In this document: one piece after another, positions 35,222 through 43,331 of the stretch
Position numbering within the stretch: the first letter of the stretch is position 1
Layout of the letters: each line of letters begins with the position of its first letter
Source of the DNA: Catenuloplanes indicus
GTDB lineage: Bacteria; Actinomycetota; Actinomycetes; Mycobacteriales; Micromonosporaceae
Direction: 5' to 3'
DNA: 64,000 nucleotides
Assembly (NCBI RefSeq): GCF_030813715.1
Contig: NZ_JAUSUZ010000001.1
Span: forward strand, 8,228,501-8,292,500
Made by a program: the position numbers and the translations under genes
The notes under the pieces: model-generated
Told to the model about the DNA's origin: nothing
The model's database searches: none
The model's input: the letters and a program-made list of their open reading frames with translations, nothing else

Positions 35222-36613
35222 TCAGGCGGACGGGTTGTTGAAGCCGTCGTACGGCAGGCCCAGGTAGGGGAAGTGACCGAGGAACCCGGCGGTGACGTCC
35301 GCCGCGGTGATCCCCTGCTCCAGCAGCGCGGTCGCCTCGTCCGGCGTGAAGTCCTTGTCGATCAGCGGGAACGTGGCGCCCGCGACCGCGCGCAGCGCGA
35401 TGCCGACCACGTCGTCCTCCGGGCGGCGGCCGTTGGGCCAGCCGGCCGCGTCGCCGGCGACCAGCCCGAACGCGTTCGGCTCCGCGGCCGGCGGGATCGC
35501 GGTGTTGAGGCGCAGCAGGTCGGCCTGGGTCTCGCCGGTGAAGTTCTGGAAGCCGTCGATGATCCCCTCCGGGATGCCGGTGAGCAGGATCGCCAGCAGG
35601 TCGGCCCGGTCGGTCTTGTCCGCGACCAGCTTCTCCAGGTTCGGGAAGACGTCCGGGTAGAGCACCGGCAGCAGCGTCGCCAGCTCGGGCCGGGCCACGA
35701 ACTCGGCGAACCGCTTGTCCTCCTTCGGCTCCAGCGCGTTGAACTGGTCCTTCTGCGCCATCGGCACGATGACCTCGTTGAACAGTGGGTTGCCGAGCCG
35801 GGATACCTGGACGGTCGGGCCGAGGTCGAGGTCGTTGCCCTTGTTGCCGTGCAGCACGCGCACCTGGCGGCGGCTGGCGGTGGTCCACACGCCGATCGTC
35901 GCCTCGGCGTCGGTGTACTTGTACTTCTTGCCGCCCTTGGTCACCGACGAGATCGGCAGCTGGATCGCGATGCTGTGCACGTTCGTCCTGTCGAGCGTGT
36001 TCACGCCGTCGCCGGCCGCGTCGAAGATGTTCTTGCCGGCCACGTGCAGGTTCTGGAACGGACGCAGCGTGCCCAGGTCGAAGATCGCGCCGAGGTCGAC
36101 GAAGAAGCCGTCCGCGCGCTGCCCGGCGAAGACCCGCGCGCCGCCCTCCAGCTTGTAGACCGCGTCCTTGGCCAGCTTCGCGTAGTCCGGCGTGGACGCC
36201 GGGCCGATGTTGCACGGCGGGCACGGGATGTCCTTGCCCAGCACGGTCGCCTTGCCGTGCATGTCGACGCAGGTGACCGTGTAGAACTGCTGCCGGTTCC
36301 AGTCCGGGTCGTCCAGCGACTCGATCGGCCCGGTGTTGTAGAGGAACGTCTTGTCGTTGTTGATGACGGTCCGGAACCGGAATTGGTACGTCAGGTCGGC
36401 CTGTGCGTCGCCGTTGTTGTCGATGTGAATCTCGTAGAGCACGTCGTCGCCGAACTCGAAGAAGTTCGGTCCGCCGGACGGGACCTGCAGCGGCAGATAG
36501 TTCGCGATGATCGTCACGGTGTCCGGCTTGTCCGGGCTGACGAACGCGTAAAGGTCGGTGCTGTCGGCGACCGGGTCTTTCGAGATCTCGGGGGCCTCGC
36601 GGTGCGAAGACAT
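35222..36613 (-). CDS. DUF4331-family protein
   Basis: A 463-residue protein that begins MSSHREAPEISKDPVADSTD, the conserved opening of DUF4331 proteins. It is rich in beta strands, with many Asp and Asn residues (EIHIDNNGDAQADLTYQF) and a cluster CPPCNIGPAS. It has no signal peptide, so it is probably cytoplasmic or exported by another route. The function of the family is not known. ATG 36611-36613 has GAGG nine bases upstream. It is flanked 45 bases upstream by a small Tat-signal protein gene and 11 bases downstream by a small His-rich protein gene, forming a probable three-gene operon. Confidence 0.88.
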   Translation of the reverse strand: MSSHREAPEISKDPVADSTDLYAFVSPDKPDTVTIIANYLPLQVPSGGPNFFEFGDDVLYEIHIDNNGDAQADLTYQFRFRTVINNDKTFLYNTGPIESLDDPDWNRQQFYTVTCVDMHGKATVLGKDIPCPPCNIGPASTPDYAKLAKDAVYKLEGGARVFAGQRADGFFVDLGAIFDLGTLRPFQNLHVAGKNIFDAAGDGVNTLDRTNVHSIAIQLPISSVTKGGKKYKYTDAEATIGVWTTASRRQVRVLHGNKGNDLDLGPTVQVSRLGNPLFNEVIVPMAQKDQFNALEPKEDKRFAEFVARPELATLLPVLYPDVFPNLEKLVADKTDRADLLAILLTGIPEGIIDGFQNFTGETQADLLRLNTAIPPAAEPNAFGLVAGDAAGWPNGRRPEDDVVGIALRAVAGATFPLIDKDFTPDEATALLEQGITAADVTAGFLGHFPYLGLPYDGFNNPSA

Positions 36614-36658
36614 GCTGGTTACCTCTTCGAGTCGGGAGAAGGGCGAGGAGAGGACGGG

Positions 36659-36925
36659 CTACTGCTTTTTCCGTGAGGCCTTGACCAGGTCGGACGCGAG
36701 GCCCTTGTCCTTGACCTCGATCACCCGCTCACCGACGAAGATGCTGAGCAGTCCTTCGCGCGCATTGACCACCTGGACGACGATCGCGTCGTCGGACTCG
36801 GCGCCGTTACCCTGCGCGGCGGCGAATCCGGCTACGGCGGCCGTACCGATTCCGACCGTCGCGGTGCCGGCACCGATGAGCACCTTGCGGCGCGACACCG
36901 CGGGCCGCGAGCTGTTTCGAAACAT
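36659..36925 (-). CDS. Small Tat-exported protein, unknown function
   Basis: An 88-residue protein with a twin-arginine signal (VSRRKVLIGAGTATVGIGTA, cleavage after GFAAA) and a mature part of about 55 residues (DDAIVVQVVNAREGLLSIFV, then GERVIEVKDKGLASDLVKA). Tat export implies that it folds or binds a cofactor before leaving the cytoplasm. ATG 36923-36925 has AAGGA seven bases upstream; ATG 36931 is two codons earlier. It is the first gene of the DUF4331 cluster. Confidence 0.82.
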   Translation of the reverse strand: MFRNSSRPAVSRRKVLIGAGTATVGIGTAAVAGFAAAQGNGAESDDAIVVQVVNAREGLLSIFVGERVIEVKDKGLASDLVKASRKKQ

Positions 36926-37248
36926 CGTCATTCCTTCTTTCCGCCGCCGCCTTCCGAAAAGGAGCGGCGGTGTGTCGGGTGATTCAGCGAGGCGCCCATG
37001 AGTACGCGACCGGTAGCCGCGATGGTTCGACGGTTTTCGGAGAGATCCACATACGCACAGCTCACGCACAGTTTGTGACCTGCATCACGTGTAATTGCGG
37101 GTGAACGGACCCATCCGCGCCGCCCGCGGCTCCGGATCCCTCCGCGTGGAGGTCTCTGCCCGTGCCGGGAAACGCGCCGGAAACCGGGCGCCGGGCGAGA
37201 GGAACTCCGGTCTACCCGCGCCGGGGGCGGCATGGCAAGGTAACCGGG
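36926..37248. other. Upstream region of the DUF4331 cluster, no gene seen
   Basis: This 323-base gap separates the divergent DUF4331 cluster and CPCC gene. It contains the CRP-like site at 37074-37089 and a moderately AT-rich part around 37000-37100 that should hold the promoter. A long minus-strand frame across it has no family pattern and I take it as a chance frame. Confidence 0.6.
37074..37089. promoter_or_regulatory. CRP-like binding site upstream of the DUF4331 cluster
   Basis: The sequence TGTGACCTGCATCACG matches the CRP/FNR-superfamily consensus TGTGA-N6-TCACA with one mismatch. It lies about 150 bases upstream of the Tat-protein ATG on the minus strand and about 160 bases upstream of the CPCC gene on the plus strand. 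Actinobacterial Crp proteins bind this consensus. Which gene it controls is inference. Confidence 0.5.
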
Positions 37249-37488
37249 GTGGAGCAGTTTGTAGTCAGCCGGTGTGCGTGTTGCGGGTACCGAACCGGGG
37301 GCGGTACGTGCCCGGTGTGTTTCTGGACAGAGGACGGATCGAGCGACCGGGACGCGAAGGTCGCCAAGGGCGGTCCGAACGGTGAGCTCAGCCTCGACGA
37401 GGCGCGACTCAACTTCGCGATCTACGGCGCCAGCCACCGCCGGTACCTGGACGTGGTGCGCAAGCCCCGCGAGGACGAGATGCCCTGA
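37249..37488 (+). CDS. CPCC-family cysteine-rich protein
   Basis: A 79-residue protein that matches the Cys_rich_CPCC family. It has the paired motifs CACCGYRT and CPVCFW, then the conserved GGPNGELSLDEARLNFAIYG. The four cysteines probably bind one zinc ion. No function is known for the family. GTG 37249 follows AAGG at eight bases. The gene is single and followed by a hairpin terminator. Confidence 0.88.
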   Translation: MEQFVVSRCACCGYRTGGGTCPVCFWTEDGSSDRDAKVAKGGPNGELSLDEARLNFAIYGASHRRYLDVVRKPREDEMP

Positions 37489-37495
37489 TAGATCG

Positions 37496-37523
37496 CTGTG
37501 GCCTCCTCACGAGGGGGCCACAG
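37496..37523 (+). terminator. Hairpin terminator after the CPCC gene
   Basis: A 12-bp stem (CTGTGGCCTCCT with AGGGGGCCACAG, one G-T pair) and a 4-base loop begins eight bases past the stop codon. Confidence 0.75.
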
Positions 37524-37600
37524 TGGACGTGAGACAGCGTTCACCGGCACTTGTCACGGCCGAAACCCGAAAGATATAGGTAGCCGTCGAAGATTCTGGG

Positions 37601-38428
37601 ATGGCCGCGCCTCCGCGCCCCCGCTTCTACGACCTCACCACCGCCGACGGCACGGCGTACCACCGGATCGCCCGCATGCCCGAGGCCGGTCTCGTCACGT
37701 CCACGGTCGTGCAGACGTGCGTGCGCTACGCCGAGCCGGACCGCTGCCGGTTCTGCGCCGTCGAGGAGCCGCTGCGCGAGCCGGACGGCACGCTGCCGGT
37801 CAAGCGGCCCGGCCAGCTCGCCGAGGCGATCCAGGCGGCCGTGCGGCTGGACGGCGTCCGCCGGGTGTCGCTGACCACCGGTACCGGAGCCGGGCCGGAC
37901 CGGGGTGCGCGGTACCTGGCCCGGTGCGTGCGCGCGGTCCGCGCCGCGATCGGCCCGGCCGTACCGTTGCACGTCACCTGCGAACCACCTGCCGACCTGG
38001 CCGCGCTCGGCCTGCTGCGCGAGGCCGGCTGCACCGCGGTCGGCATGAACGCCGAGACGCTCGACGACCGGCTGCGCCGCCGCTGGCTGCCCGGCAAGGC
38101 CCGGGTCCCGCTCGCCCAGTACGACGCCGCGTGGGAACACGGCGTGCGGGTGTTCGGCCGCGACCACGTCTCCACCTGCCTGCTGATCGGGCTCGGCGAG
38201 CGGCCGGAGGACCTGATCGACGGGGCCCGGCGGCTGGTCGCGCGCGGCATCCACCCGTTCGTCGTACCGCTGCGGCCCGTTCCCGGCACGCTCGCGCACC
38301 GGGACGGCCTCACCGGGCCGCCACCCGCGCAGGTCGCGCTGATCACCGCGGCCGTGGACGAGTTGCTGGCCGCGCACGGGCTGGCCGGTGGCGCCGGCAT
38401 GCCGCGCCGCGCGGCCGCGGTCGGGTGA
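37601..38428 (+). CDS. Radical SAM protein, MSMEG_0568/NitD-like
   Basis: A 275-residue radical SAM protein. The cluster-binding cysteines are in TCVRYAEPDRCRFCAVEEPL (CX8CX2C spacing, unlike the usual CX3CX2C). SLTTGTGAGPDRGARYL is the GGE-like SAM segment, and LHVTCEPPADLAALGLLREA and VGMNAETLDD continue the partial barrel. This matches the radical SAM member of the nitrilase-associated Nit1C/MSMEG_0568 clusters. Its usual partners (nitrilase, acetyltransferase, AIR-synthase-like protein) are not present here, so it may have a different role or act with genes elsewhere. Start ATG 37601. Confidence 0.78.
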   Translation: MAAPPRPRFYDLTTADGTAYHRIARMPEAGLVTSTVVQTCVRYAEPDRCRFCAVEEPLREPDGTLPVKRPGQLAEAIQAAVRLDGVRRVSLTTGTGAGPDRGARYLARCVRAVRAAIGPAVPLHVTCEPPADLAALGLLREAGCTAVGMNAETLDDRLRRRWLPGKARVPLAQYDAAWEHGVRVFGRDHVSTCLLIGLGERPEDLIDGARRLVARGIHPFVVPLRPVPGTLAHRDGLTGPPPAQVALITAAVDELLAAHGLAGGAGMPRRAAAVG

Positions 38429-38447
38429 GCGCGCCTGGCGCGAGCGC

Positions 38448-39281
38448 TCAGAGCGCCCGCAGATGAGCCAGGACCAGCGGGTCGATCCGGCCCGGGACCA
38501 GGCGCTCCTCCAGGTTCTCGATGCCGGCCCAGCTCGCCAGCGCGTCGTCCAGCGTGGTCGTGACCGGGTGGCCGAGCGTGACCAGCCGGCCGGTCACCTC
38601 GGCCGCGAGGTCGGCGGTGAGGTCCAGCAGCGTGGCCGGGTCCGGCTTCTCGAACAGCATGGTGTGGATGCCGAGCAGCCGGGACAGCTCCGCCACCGGG
38701 TCCGGGTGGTCGTCGGCGCGCAGGTCGACCAGCACGTCACCGGTGCCACCGTAACCGCCGCCCTTCTCCACCACGTAGAGCCCCGCGCTCTGCCGTCCGC
38801 GCCGGTCACCGCCGGCCCGGTCGCCCGCGGCCAGCGCGCGCAGCAGCCGCTCCGCGAAGCGCAGCGACGCGGCCGCCGGGTCCAGCCATGCGTCCCGCAT
38901 CGCGTCCAGCACCCGCGGGCCGGCCAGGATGTTGCCCTGGACCGCGAAACCGTCGCCGGTCAGGTGCCCGGCCCAGTCGTGGCAGCCCGCACCGGTGAAC
39001 GCGGCGCCGTCGCCGGCCGGGCCGACCACACCGACCTGCCGGTGGTCGCGCTCGCCGTCACCGGAGACCAGCGCCGCCACCGTCTCCGCCGCGGACCGGC
39101 CCTCGCGCAGCAGATCCAGACCCCGCGGCCGGTACGACAGGTTCAGATGCGCCTGCGTCGCCACCGCGCCCAGCGAGGCCTCCGCGGCCGGCACCAGCGC
39201 GCCCGCCGCCAGGAACTTGCTCGCCACCGCCACACCGTGCAGCCGCCCGTCGGCCGACCGCCCCACGATCGAGAACGTCAC
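38448..39281 (-). CDS. DUF1028-family protein
   Basis: A 277-residue protein starting MTFSIVGRSADGRLHGVAVA, the typical beginning of DUF1028, an Ntn-hydrolase-like family. Conserved pieces ATQAHLNLSYRPRGLDLLREG and FAVQGNILAGPRVLDAM are present, as is the VLVDLRADDHPDPV motif. Activity is unknown; some members are fused to peptidoglycan-binding domains, which this one lacks. GTG 39279-39281 is the start. It converges on the radical SAM gene, whose stop is 19 bases away. Confidence 0.87.
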   Translation of the reverse strand: MTFSIVGRSADGRLHGVAVASKFLAAGALVPAAEASLGAVATQAHLNLSYRPRGLDLLREGRSAAETVAALVSGDGERDHRQVGVVGPAGDGAAFTGAGCHDWAGHLTGDGFAVQGNILAGPRVLDAMRDAWLDPAAASLRFAERLLRALAAGDRAGGDRRGRQSAGLYVVEKGGGYGGTGDVLVDLRADDHPDPVAELSRLLGIHTMLFEKPDPATLLDLTADLAAEVTGRLVTLGHPVTTTLDDALASWAGIENLEERLVPGRIDPLVLAHLRAL

Positions 39282-39363
39282 CGCGCGAACCTACCTCCGG
39301 TTTGCGGGTTTTCGCGACGGGTAAGGCCCGGTCAGGCACCCGCCGGAACCGGAAGGGAAACAC

Positions 39364-39972
39364 ATGACGCTGCGCGCGATCGTTCTCGGCTGCTCGCTCA
39401 AGTCCTCCGACGAGCCGTCCAGCTCGGAGCTGCTCGGCCGCGAGGTACTCACCGCGCTCGCGGACCACGACGTGGACGGCGAGTTCGTCCGCGTCGCCGA
39501 CCACCACGTGAAGTTCGGCGTCACCACGGACGAGGGCGACGGCGACGAGTGGCCGGTGATCCGCGCGAAGATCATGGATGCGCAGATCCTGGTCGTCGCG
39601 ACGCCGATCTGGATGGGCCAGCCGTCCAGCGTCTGCAAGATGGTCCTGGAACGCCTGGACGCGGAACTGTCCGAGACCGACGAGCAGGGCCGGATGAGCA
39701 CGTTCGGCAAGGTCGCGGCCGTGGCCGTGGTCGGCAACGAGGACGGCGCGCACCACGTGGTGGCGGAGGTGCTGCAGGCGCTCAACGACGTCGGGTTCAC
39801 CGCGGCCGCGGCCGGTTCCACGTACTGGGTCGGCGAGGCGATGGGCAGCGTCGACTACCGGGACGCCGGGCCGAAGCCGGACACCACCGGCAGCGCCACG
39901 AAGACGCTCGCGGCCAACACCGCGCACCTGGCCCACCTGCTGGCGAAGGAGCCGTACCCTCCGGCAGCCTGA
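39364..39972 (+). CDS. NAD(P)H-dependent FMN reductase / flavodoxin-like protein
   Basis: A 202-residue flavodoxin-fold protein. Its FMN-binding P-loop is LGCSLKSSDEPSSSELL, followed by VATPIWMGQPSSVCKMVLERL, the conserved TPxWxGxP motif of NADPH-dependent FMN reductases. It probably transfers electrons from NAD(P)H to FMN or quinones. ATG 39364 is preceded by GGAAGGGAAAC. It stands 24 bases upstream of the MFS transporter gene, so the two may be co-transcribed. Confidence 0.87.
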   Translation: MTLRAIVLGCSLKSSDEPSSSELLGREVLTALADHDVDGEFVRVADHHVKFGVTTDEGDGDEWPVIRAKIMDAQILVVATPIWMGQPSSVCKMVLERLDAELSETDEQGRMSTFGKVAAVAVVGNEDGAHHVVAEVLQALNDVGFTAAAAGSTYWVGEAMGSVDYRDAGPKPDTTGSATKTLAANTAHLAHLLAKEPYPPAA

Positions 39973-39996
39973 GACCGCGGGGCGTAGCCTGGCCCG

Positions 39997-41247
39997 GTGT
40001 TGAGTGATCTTGCGGAACGGCGTGGTCTGAGGCGGCTGCTGCTGCCGCTCGGGGTCATCTGCGTCGCGGCCGGGCTGTCCGGCGCGATCTTCTCGCCGCT
40101 GCTGTCGCTGTTCCTCAGCACCGACGTCGCGGCGAGCCCGGCCCAGATCACGCTGTTCCTGGTCGCGTCGCCGCTGGCGGCGGTCGCGGTGTCCACGGTC
40201 GCCGGGCGGCTCTCCGACCGGTACCCGATCCGGCGCGCGCTGCTGGTCGCCACCGGCGTGGCCGGCGTCACGGGCATGGTCGCGGCGGCGTACGTCCGGG
40301 ACTTCTGGGTGCTGCTCGCGCTCGCGGTCACGGTGACCGCGTTCGCGCAGACCACGTTCCCGCAGTCGTTCGCGTACGCGCGACAGGCCCTGGCCCGCGT
40401 CGAGCCGGGCCGGTCCGCGATGGCGATCAGCACGCTGCGCATGCTCTACTCCGCGGCCTGGGTCGGCGGCCCGCCGATCGCGGCCGTGATCCACTCCGCC
40501 GGCGGTTTCCGGTACGTCTACCTGCTCGCGGCCGCCGCGTTCGCGATCGCGATGCTGGTCGCACTGGCCTGGCTGGCCGAGCCACCCCCGGTCCCGTCCG
40601 CCGCCCCGCCGTCCGCCGGCCCGGATTCCCTGTCGCCGGCCGGCCCGGACGCGCTGCCGGTCGAGGCGCCCGGTGCGGTGCGGACGCGGCCGAACGCGCC
40701 GGGCTGGGTGCTGGCCGTGACGGTCGCCGGGTTCACGCTGCTCCAGACGCCGCTCACGCTCGGCATCCAGGCGCTGCCGCTGTTCGTCACCCAGGACCTG
40801 AACGGTGCCACCAGCGCGTCCGGCCTGATCCTCGGCCTGTGCGCGGCGCTGGAGATCCCGTTGATGCTCGGCTCCGGCGCGCTCGCCACCCGGCTGCCGC
40901 TGCGCGGGCTCATCCTCGGCGGCGCGGTGCTCGGCACCGCCTACTACGGGCTCGCCGGGCTGGCCACCGAGGTGTGGATGCTGCTGGCCGGGCAGCTGCT
41001 CAACGCCGGCTACATCGCGGCGGTCACCGGCCTCGGCATCTCCTACGTCCAGGACATGCTGCCGCGCGAGCCGGGCCGGGCGACCACGCTGTACAGCAAC
41101 ACGTACACGATCGGCGCGATGCTGGCCGGCCCGCTGTTCGGCGTCGCGCAGACGTTCGGCATCCGCTGGGCGTACCCGATCGCCGCCGCGCTCTGCGCCG
41201 CCGGCCTGCTCCTGCTCCTGGTCACCCGCCGCGCCTACCCGGTCTGA
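39997..41247 (+). CDS. MFS transporter, sugar-efflux (SetA)-like
   Basis: A 416-residue transporter with 12 predicted membrane helices in two groups of six. The MFS loop motif is GRLSDRYPIRRALL between helices 2 and 3. A Pro/Ala-rich cytoplasmic linker (about residues 190-230) joins the halves. The QTTFPQSFAYAR and SAAWVGGPPIAA segments resemble SetA-type sugar efflux carriers. The substrate is unproven. GTG 39997 is the start, 24 bases after the flavin reductase gene. Confidence 0.87.
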   Translation: MLSDLAERRGLRRLLLPLGVICVAAGLSGAIFSPLLSLFLSTDVAASPAQITLFLVASPLAAVAVSTVAGRLSDRYPIRRALLVATGVAGVTGMVAAAYVRDFWVLLALAVTVTAFAQTTFPQSFAYARQALARVEPGRSAMAISTLRMLYSAAWVGGPPIAAVIHSAGGFRYVYLLAAAAFAIAMLVALAWLAEPPPVPSAAPPSAGPDSLSPAGPDALPVEAPGAVRTRPNAPGWVLAVTVAGFTLLQTPLTLGIQALPLFVTQDLNGATSASGLILGLCAALEIPLMLGSGALATRLPLRGLILGGAVLGTAYYGLAGLATEVWMLLAGQLLNAGYIAAVTGLGISYVQDMLPREPGRATTLYSNTYTIGAMLAGPLFGVAQTFGIRWAYPIAAALCAAGLLLLLVTRRAYPV

Positions 41248-41251
41248 GCGC

Positions 41252-41563
41252 CTACGCCAGGTCTATCAGGGTGTCGATGCCGGCCAGGGACATCACGCGG
41301 CGCAGGCGTGGGCTCGGGTGCAGGGTCAGTGGCACGCCGGCGGCACCGGCCGCGCGCCACGCCGCGATCAGTGCGGCCAGGCCGCGCGAGTCGCAGAACG
41401 AGACCGCGGCACCGTCGATCAGCAGGTGCGTGGGCGTGGTCGCGACCGCGTCGAGCAGCGCGCGTTGCAGCGCCGGCGCGGTCGCGCCGTCGATCTCGCC
41501 GTCCACGTGGACGGTCAGTCCGCCGTCCGGCCGGTCACTGCGTCGCAGCATCAGGTCCGTCAT
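41252..41563 (-). CDS. STAS-domain anti-sigma factor antagonist
   Basis: A 103-residue SpoIIAA-like STAS protein. The conserved phosphorylation site is Ser59 in FCDSRGLAAL. The dephosphorylated form would bind an anti-sigma kinase and free a sigma factor. Its ATG overlaps the stop of the SpoIIE-type phosphatase gene by four bases (ATGA, 41560-41563). The phosphatase is therefore likely to act on this protein. The anti-sigma kinase and sigma factor genes are not in the window. Confidence 0.92.
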   Translation of the reverse strand: MTDLMLRRSDRPDGGLTVHVDGEIDGATAPALQRALLDAVATTPTHLLIDGAAVSFCDSRGLAALIAAWRAAGAAGVPLTLHPSPRLRRVMSLAGIDTLIDLA

Positions 41564-42711
41564 GTCTGCCTTCGGTCGTCTCCCGGGCCGGGCGGGGTCC
41601 AGTCCAGGCAGACCGCGACCGCGTCGTCGACCGTCTCACCGCCGATGAACGCGCGGAGGTCACCGATCACCGAGCGGACCGCGGCCAGCGGGGACAGCGC
41701 GCCGCTGCGGGCCAGGAACCGGTCCAGCAGGTTCTCGCCGTACCGGGTGCCGCGCGCGGTGGCGTCCACGATGCCGTCGCTGACCACGAACAGCCGGTCG
41801 CCGGGCTCCAGCGTGAACGTCTGCGTGGCGTACATGGTGCCGTCGAACATGCCGAGCGGGTCCTGCGCCTCCAGCGCCACCGGGCTTATCTCGCCGCCGC
41901 GCAGCCGCAGCAGCCGCGGTGAGCCCGCGTCGACCGCGGTCACCACGCCGGTCCTCAGGTCCAGGTCCAGCAGCAGCGCGTCTATGTGCTGCGCACCCCG
42001 GTGGTAGGAGTAGATCGCCTGGTCCGCGAGCGTGGCCTGGTCCGCCACGTCCAGCCCGGCCCGGCGCGCGTTGCGCAGCGCGTTCATCGCCAGGCAGGTC
42101 AGCGTGGCCGCGGCCACCCCCTCGCCGTGCCCGTTTATCACCACGACCTGCAGCCGGTCCAGGTCGTCGGACCAGTCGAACGTGTCGCCGCGCACCGCGT
42201 ACGCCGGCTCCAGCTGCCCGGCCAGCGCGAACGCCGGTCCGGTGCGGCCCCGGCCGGGGAGCAGCCCCCACTGCATCTCGGCCGCGAGCGTGAGCCGTTT
42301 CGTGCGGGCGGCCACCGCGTACCGGTCGGTGCCCTCGCGGGCCGCGGCCAGCGAGTGCCCGAGCAGGTCCGCGATCTCGGCCAGTTCCGCGCGCAGCCGC
42401 GGGTCGTCCGGCGCGGGCGTGATCCGGACGACGCCGAGCCGGTCGCCGCGGACCGCGACCGGGAGCCACAGCGCCGCGCCGTCCACCACCTCGGCCAGGT
42501 GGTCGAAGGCACGCCAGGCCGGTGCGCCGGGGTGCGTGACGGCCGGGCCGCCGTCCAGCGGCACCAGCTCGCTGAGCCGGTAGTCGACCTGGAACAGCTC
42601 GAGCGCGGCGACCGCGTACTGCTCGGTCAGGTATTCCGACAGGTGTTCCACGATCTGGTGGGCCGGTGCCGACATCAGCGTCCGCTGGGCACCGATCAGA
42701 CGATCGTGCAT
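41560..42711 (-). CDS. SpoIIE-type (PP2C-like) serine phosphatase with an N-terminal GAF-like region
   Basis: A 383-residue protein. Residues about 1-135 form a GAF-like sensor region. The SpoIIE phosphatase domain occupies about residues 150-375, with metal-site motifs GDTFDWSDD, VVINGHGEGVAAA, DLDLRTGVVTAVDAGSPR and SDGIVDA. In the first motif the usual GDFYD is replaced by GDTFD, which keeps the Asp residues. It should dephosphorylate the STAS partner encoded directly downstream. ATG 42709-42711 is 41 bases from the divergent MarR gene. Confidence 0.9.
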   Translation of the reverse strand: MHDRLIGAQRTLMSAPAHQIVEHLSEYLTEQYAVAALELFQVDYRLSELVPLDGGPAVTHPGAPAWRAFDHLAEVVDGAALWLPVAVRGDRLGVVRITPAPDDPRLRAELAEIADLLGHSLAAAREGTDRYAVAARTKRLTLAAEMQWGLLPGRGRTGPAFALAGQLEPAYAVRGDTFDWSDDLDRLQVVVINGHGEGVAAATLTCLAMNALRNARRAGLDVADQATLADQAIYSYHRGAQHIDALLLDLDLRTGVVTAVDAGSPRLLRLRGGEISPVALEAQDPLGMFDGTMYATQTFTLEPGDRLFVVSDGIVDATARGTRYGENLLDRFLARSGALSPLAAVRSVIGDLRAFIGGETVDDAVAVCLDWTPPGPGDDRRQT

Positions 42712-42752
42712 CGTGTCTCCCGGGGGCGAACGAGGATACTCTTGCCTGCACC

Positions 42753-43178
42753 ATGGCTTCCGACCGTGATCCGGACGTGGCCGCCGCCGTCGACGCGGCG
42801 GCGGACGGGCTGCTGACCGCGTTCGACGACGATCTGCCCCAGCCGCTGTCCGCGTCCCAGTTGCGCGCGGTGCTCGCGCTGGAGTCGCTGCCCGGCGGTG
42901 TGAATCTGCGTGGTCTCGCCGACCGCCTCGGCGTGGTGCTCTCCTCCGCCAGCCGGCTCAGCGATCGGCTGGTCGCGGCCGGGTTGCTGGACCGTCGTCA
43001 GTCCGACGCGGACCGGCGTGAGGTGCTGGTGCGCCTGTCGCCGTCCGGCCGCCGTTTCCTGGCCGAGATGCGGGCCCGGCGACGGGAGCGGCTGGCCAGG
43101 GTGCTGGCCCGGATGACGCCCGACGACCGCGCGGCGTTGCGCCGCGGCCTCGAGGCGTTCCGTGAGGCCGCTGACTAG
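42753..43178 (+). CDS. MarR-family transcriptional regulator
   Basis: A 141-residue winged-helix protein. The helix-turn-helix is in GVNLRGLADRLGVVLSSASR, and the wing follows at RRQSDADRREVLVRLSPSG. An N-terminal helix and C-terminal helices (RMTPDDRAALRRGLEAFREA) form the dimer interface. ATG 42753 is the start. It is divergent from the SpoIIE/STAS pair and could regulate it. No ligand is known. Confidence 0.87.
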   Translation: MASDRDPDVAAAVDAAADGLLTAFDDDLPQPLSASQLRAVLALESLPGGVNLRGLADRLGVVLSSASRLSDRLVAAGLLDRRQSDADRREVLVRLSPSGRRFLAEMRARRRERLARVLARMTPDDRAALRRGLEAFREAAD

Positions 43179-43331
43179 AGCGGCCCGGTGTTCGCGCACG
43201 AATCATCCCCTCCCGCGCAGAAAGATACTTGCTGGACGGCAACTATTCAACGCCGGGCGGCGTGGCGTGGCTTTTGTGCAACAACCCTCGGGTAAAAGGT
43301 GCATATCGGGCGGAGTAACGGGGGTTCTCCA

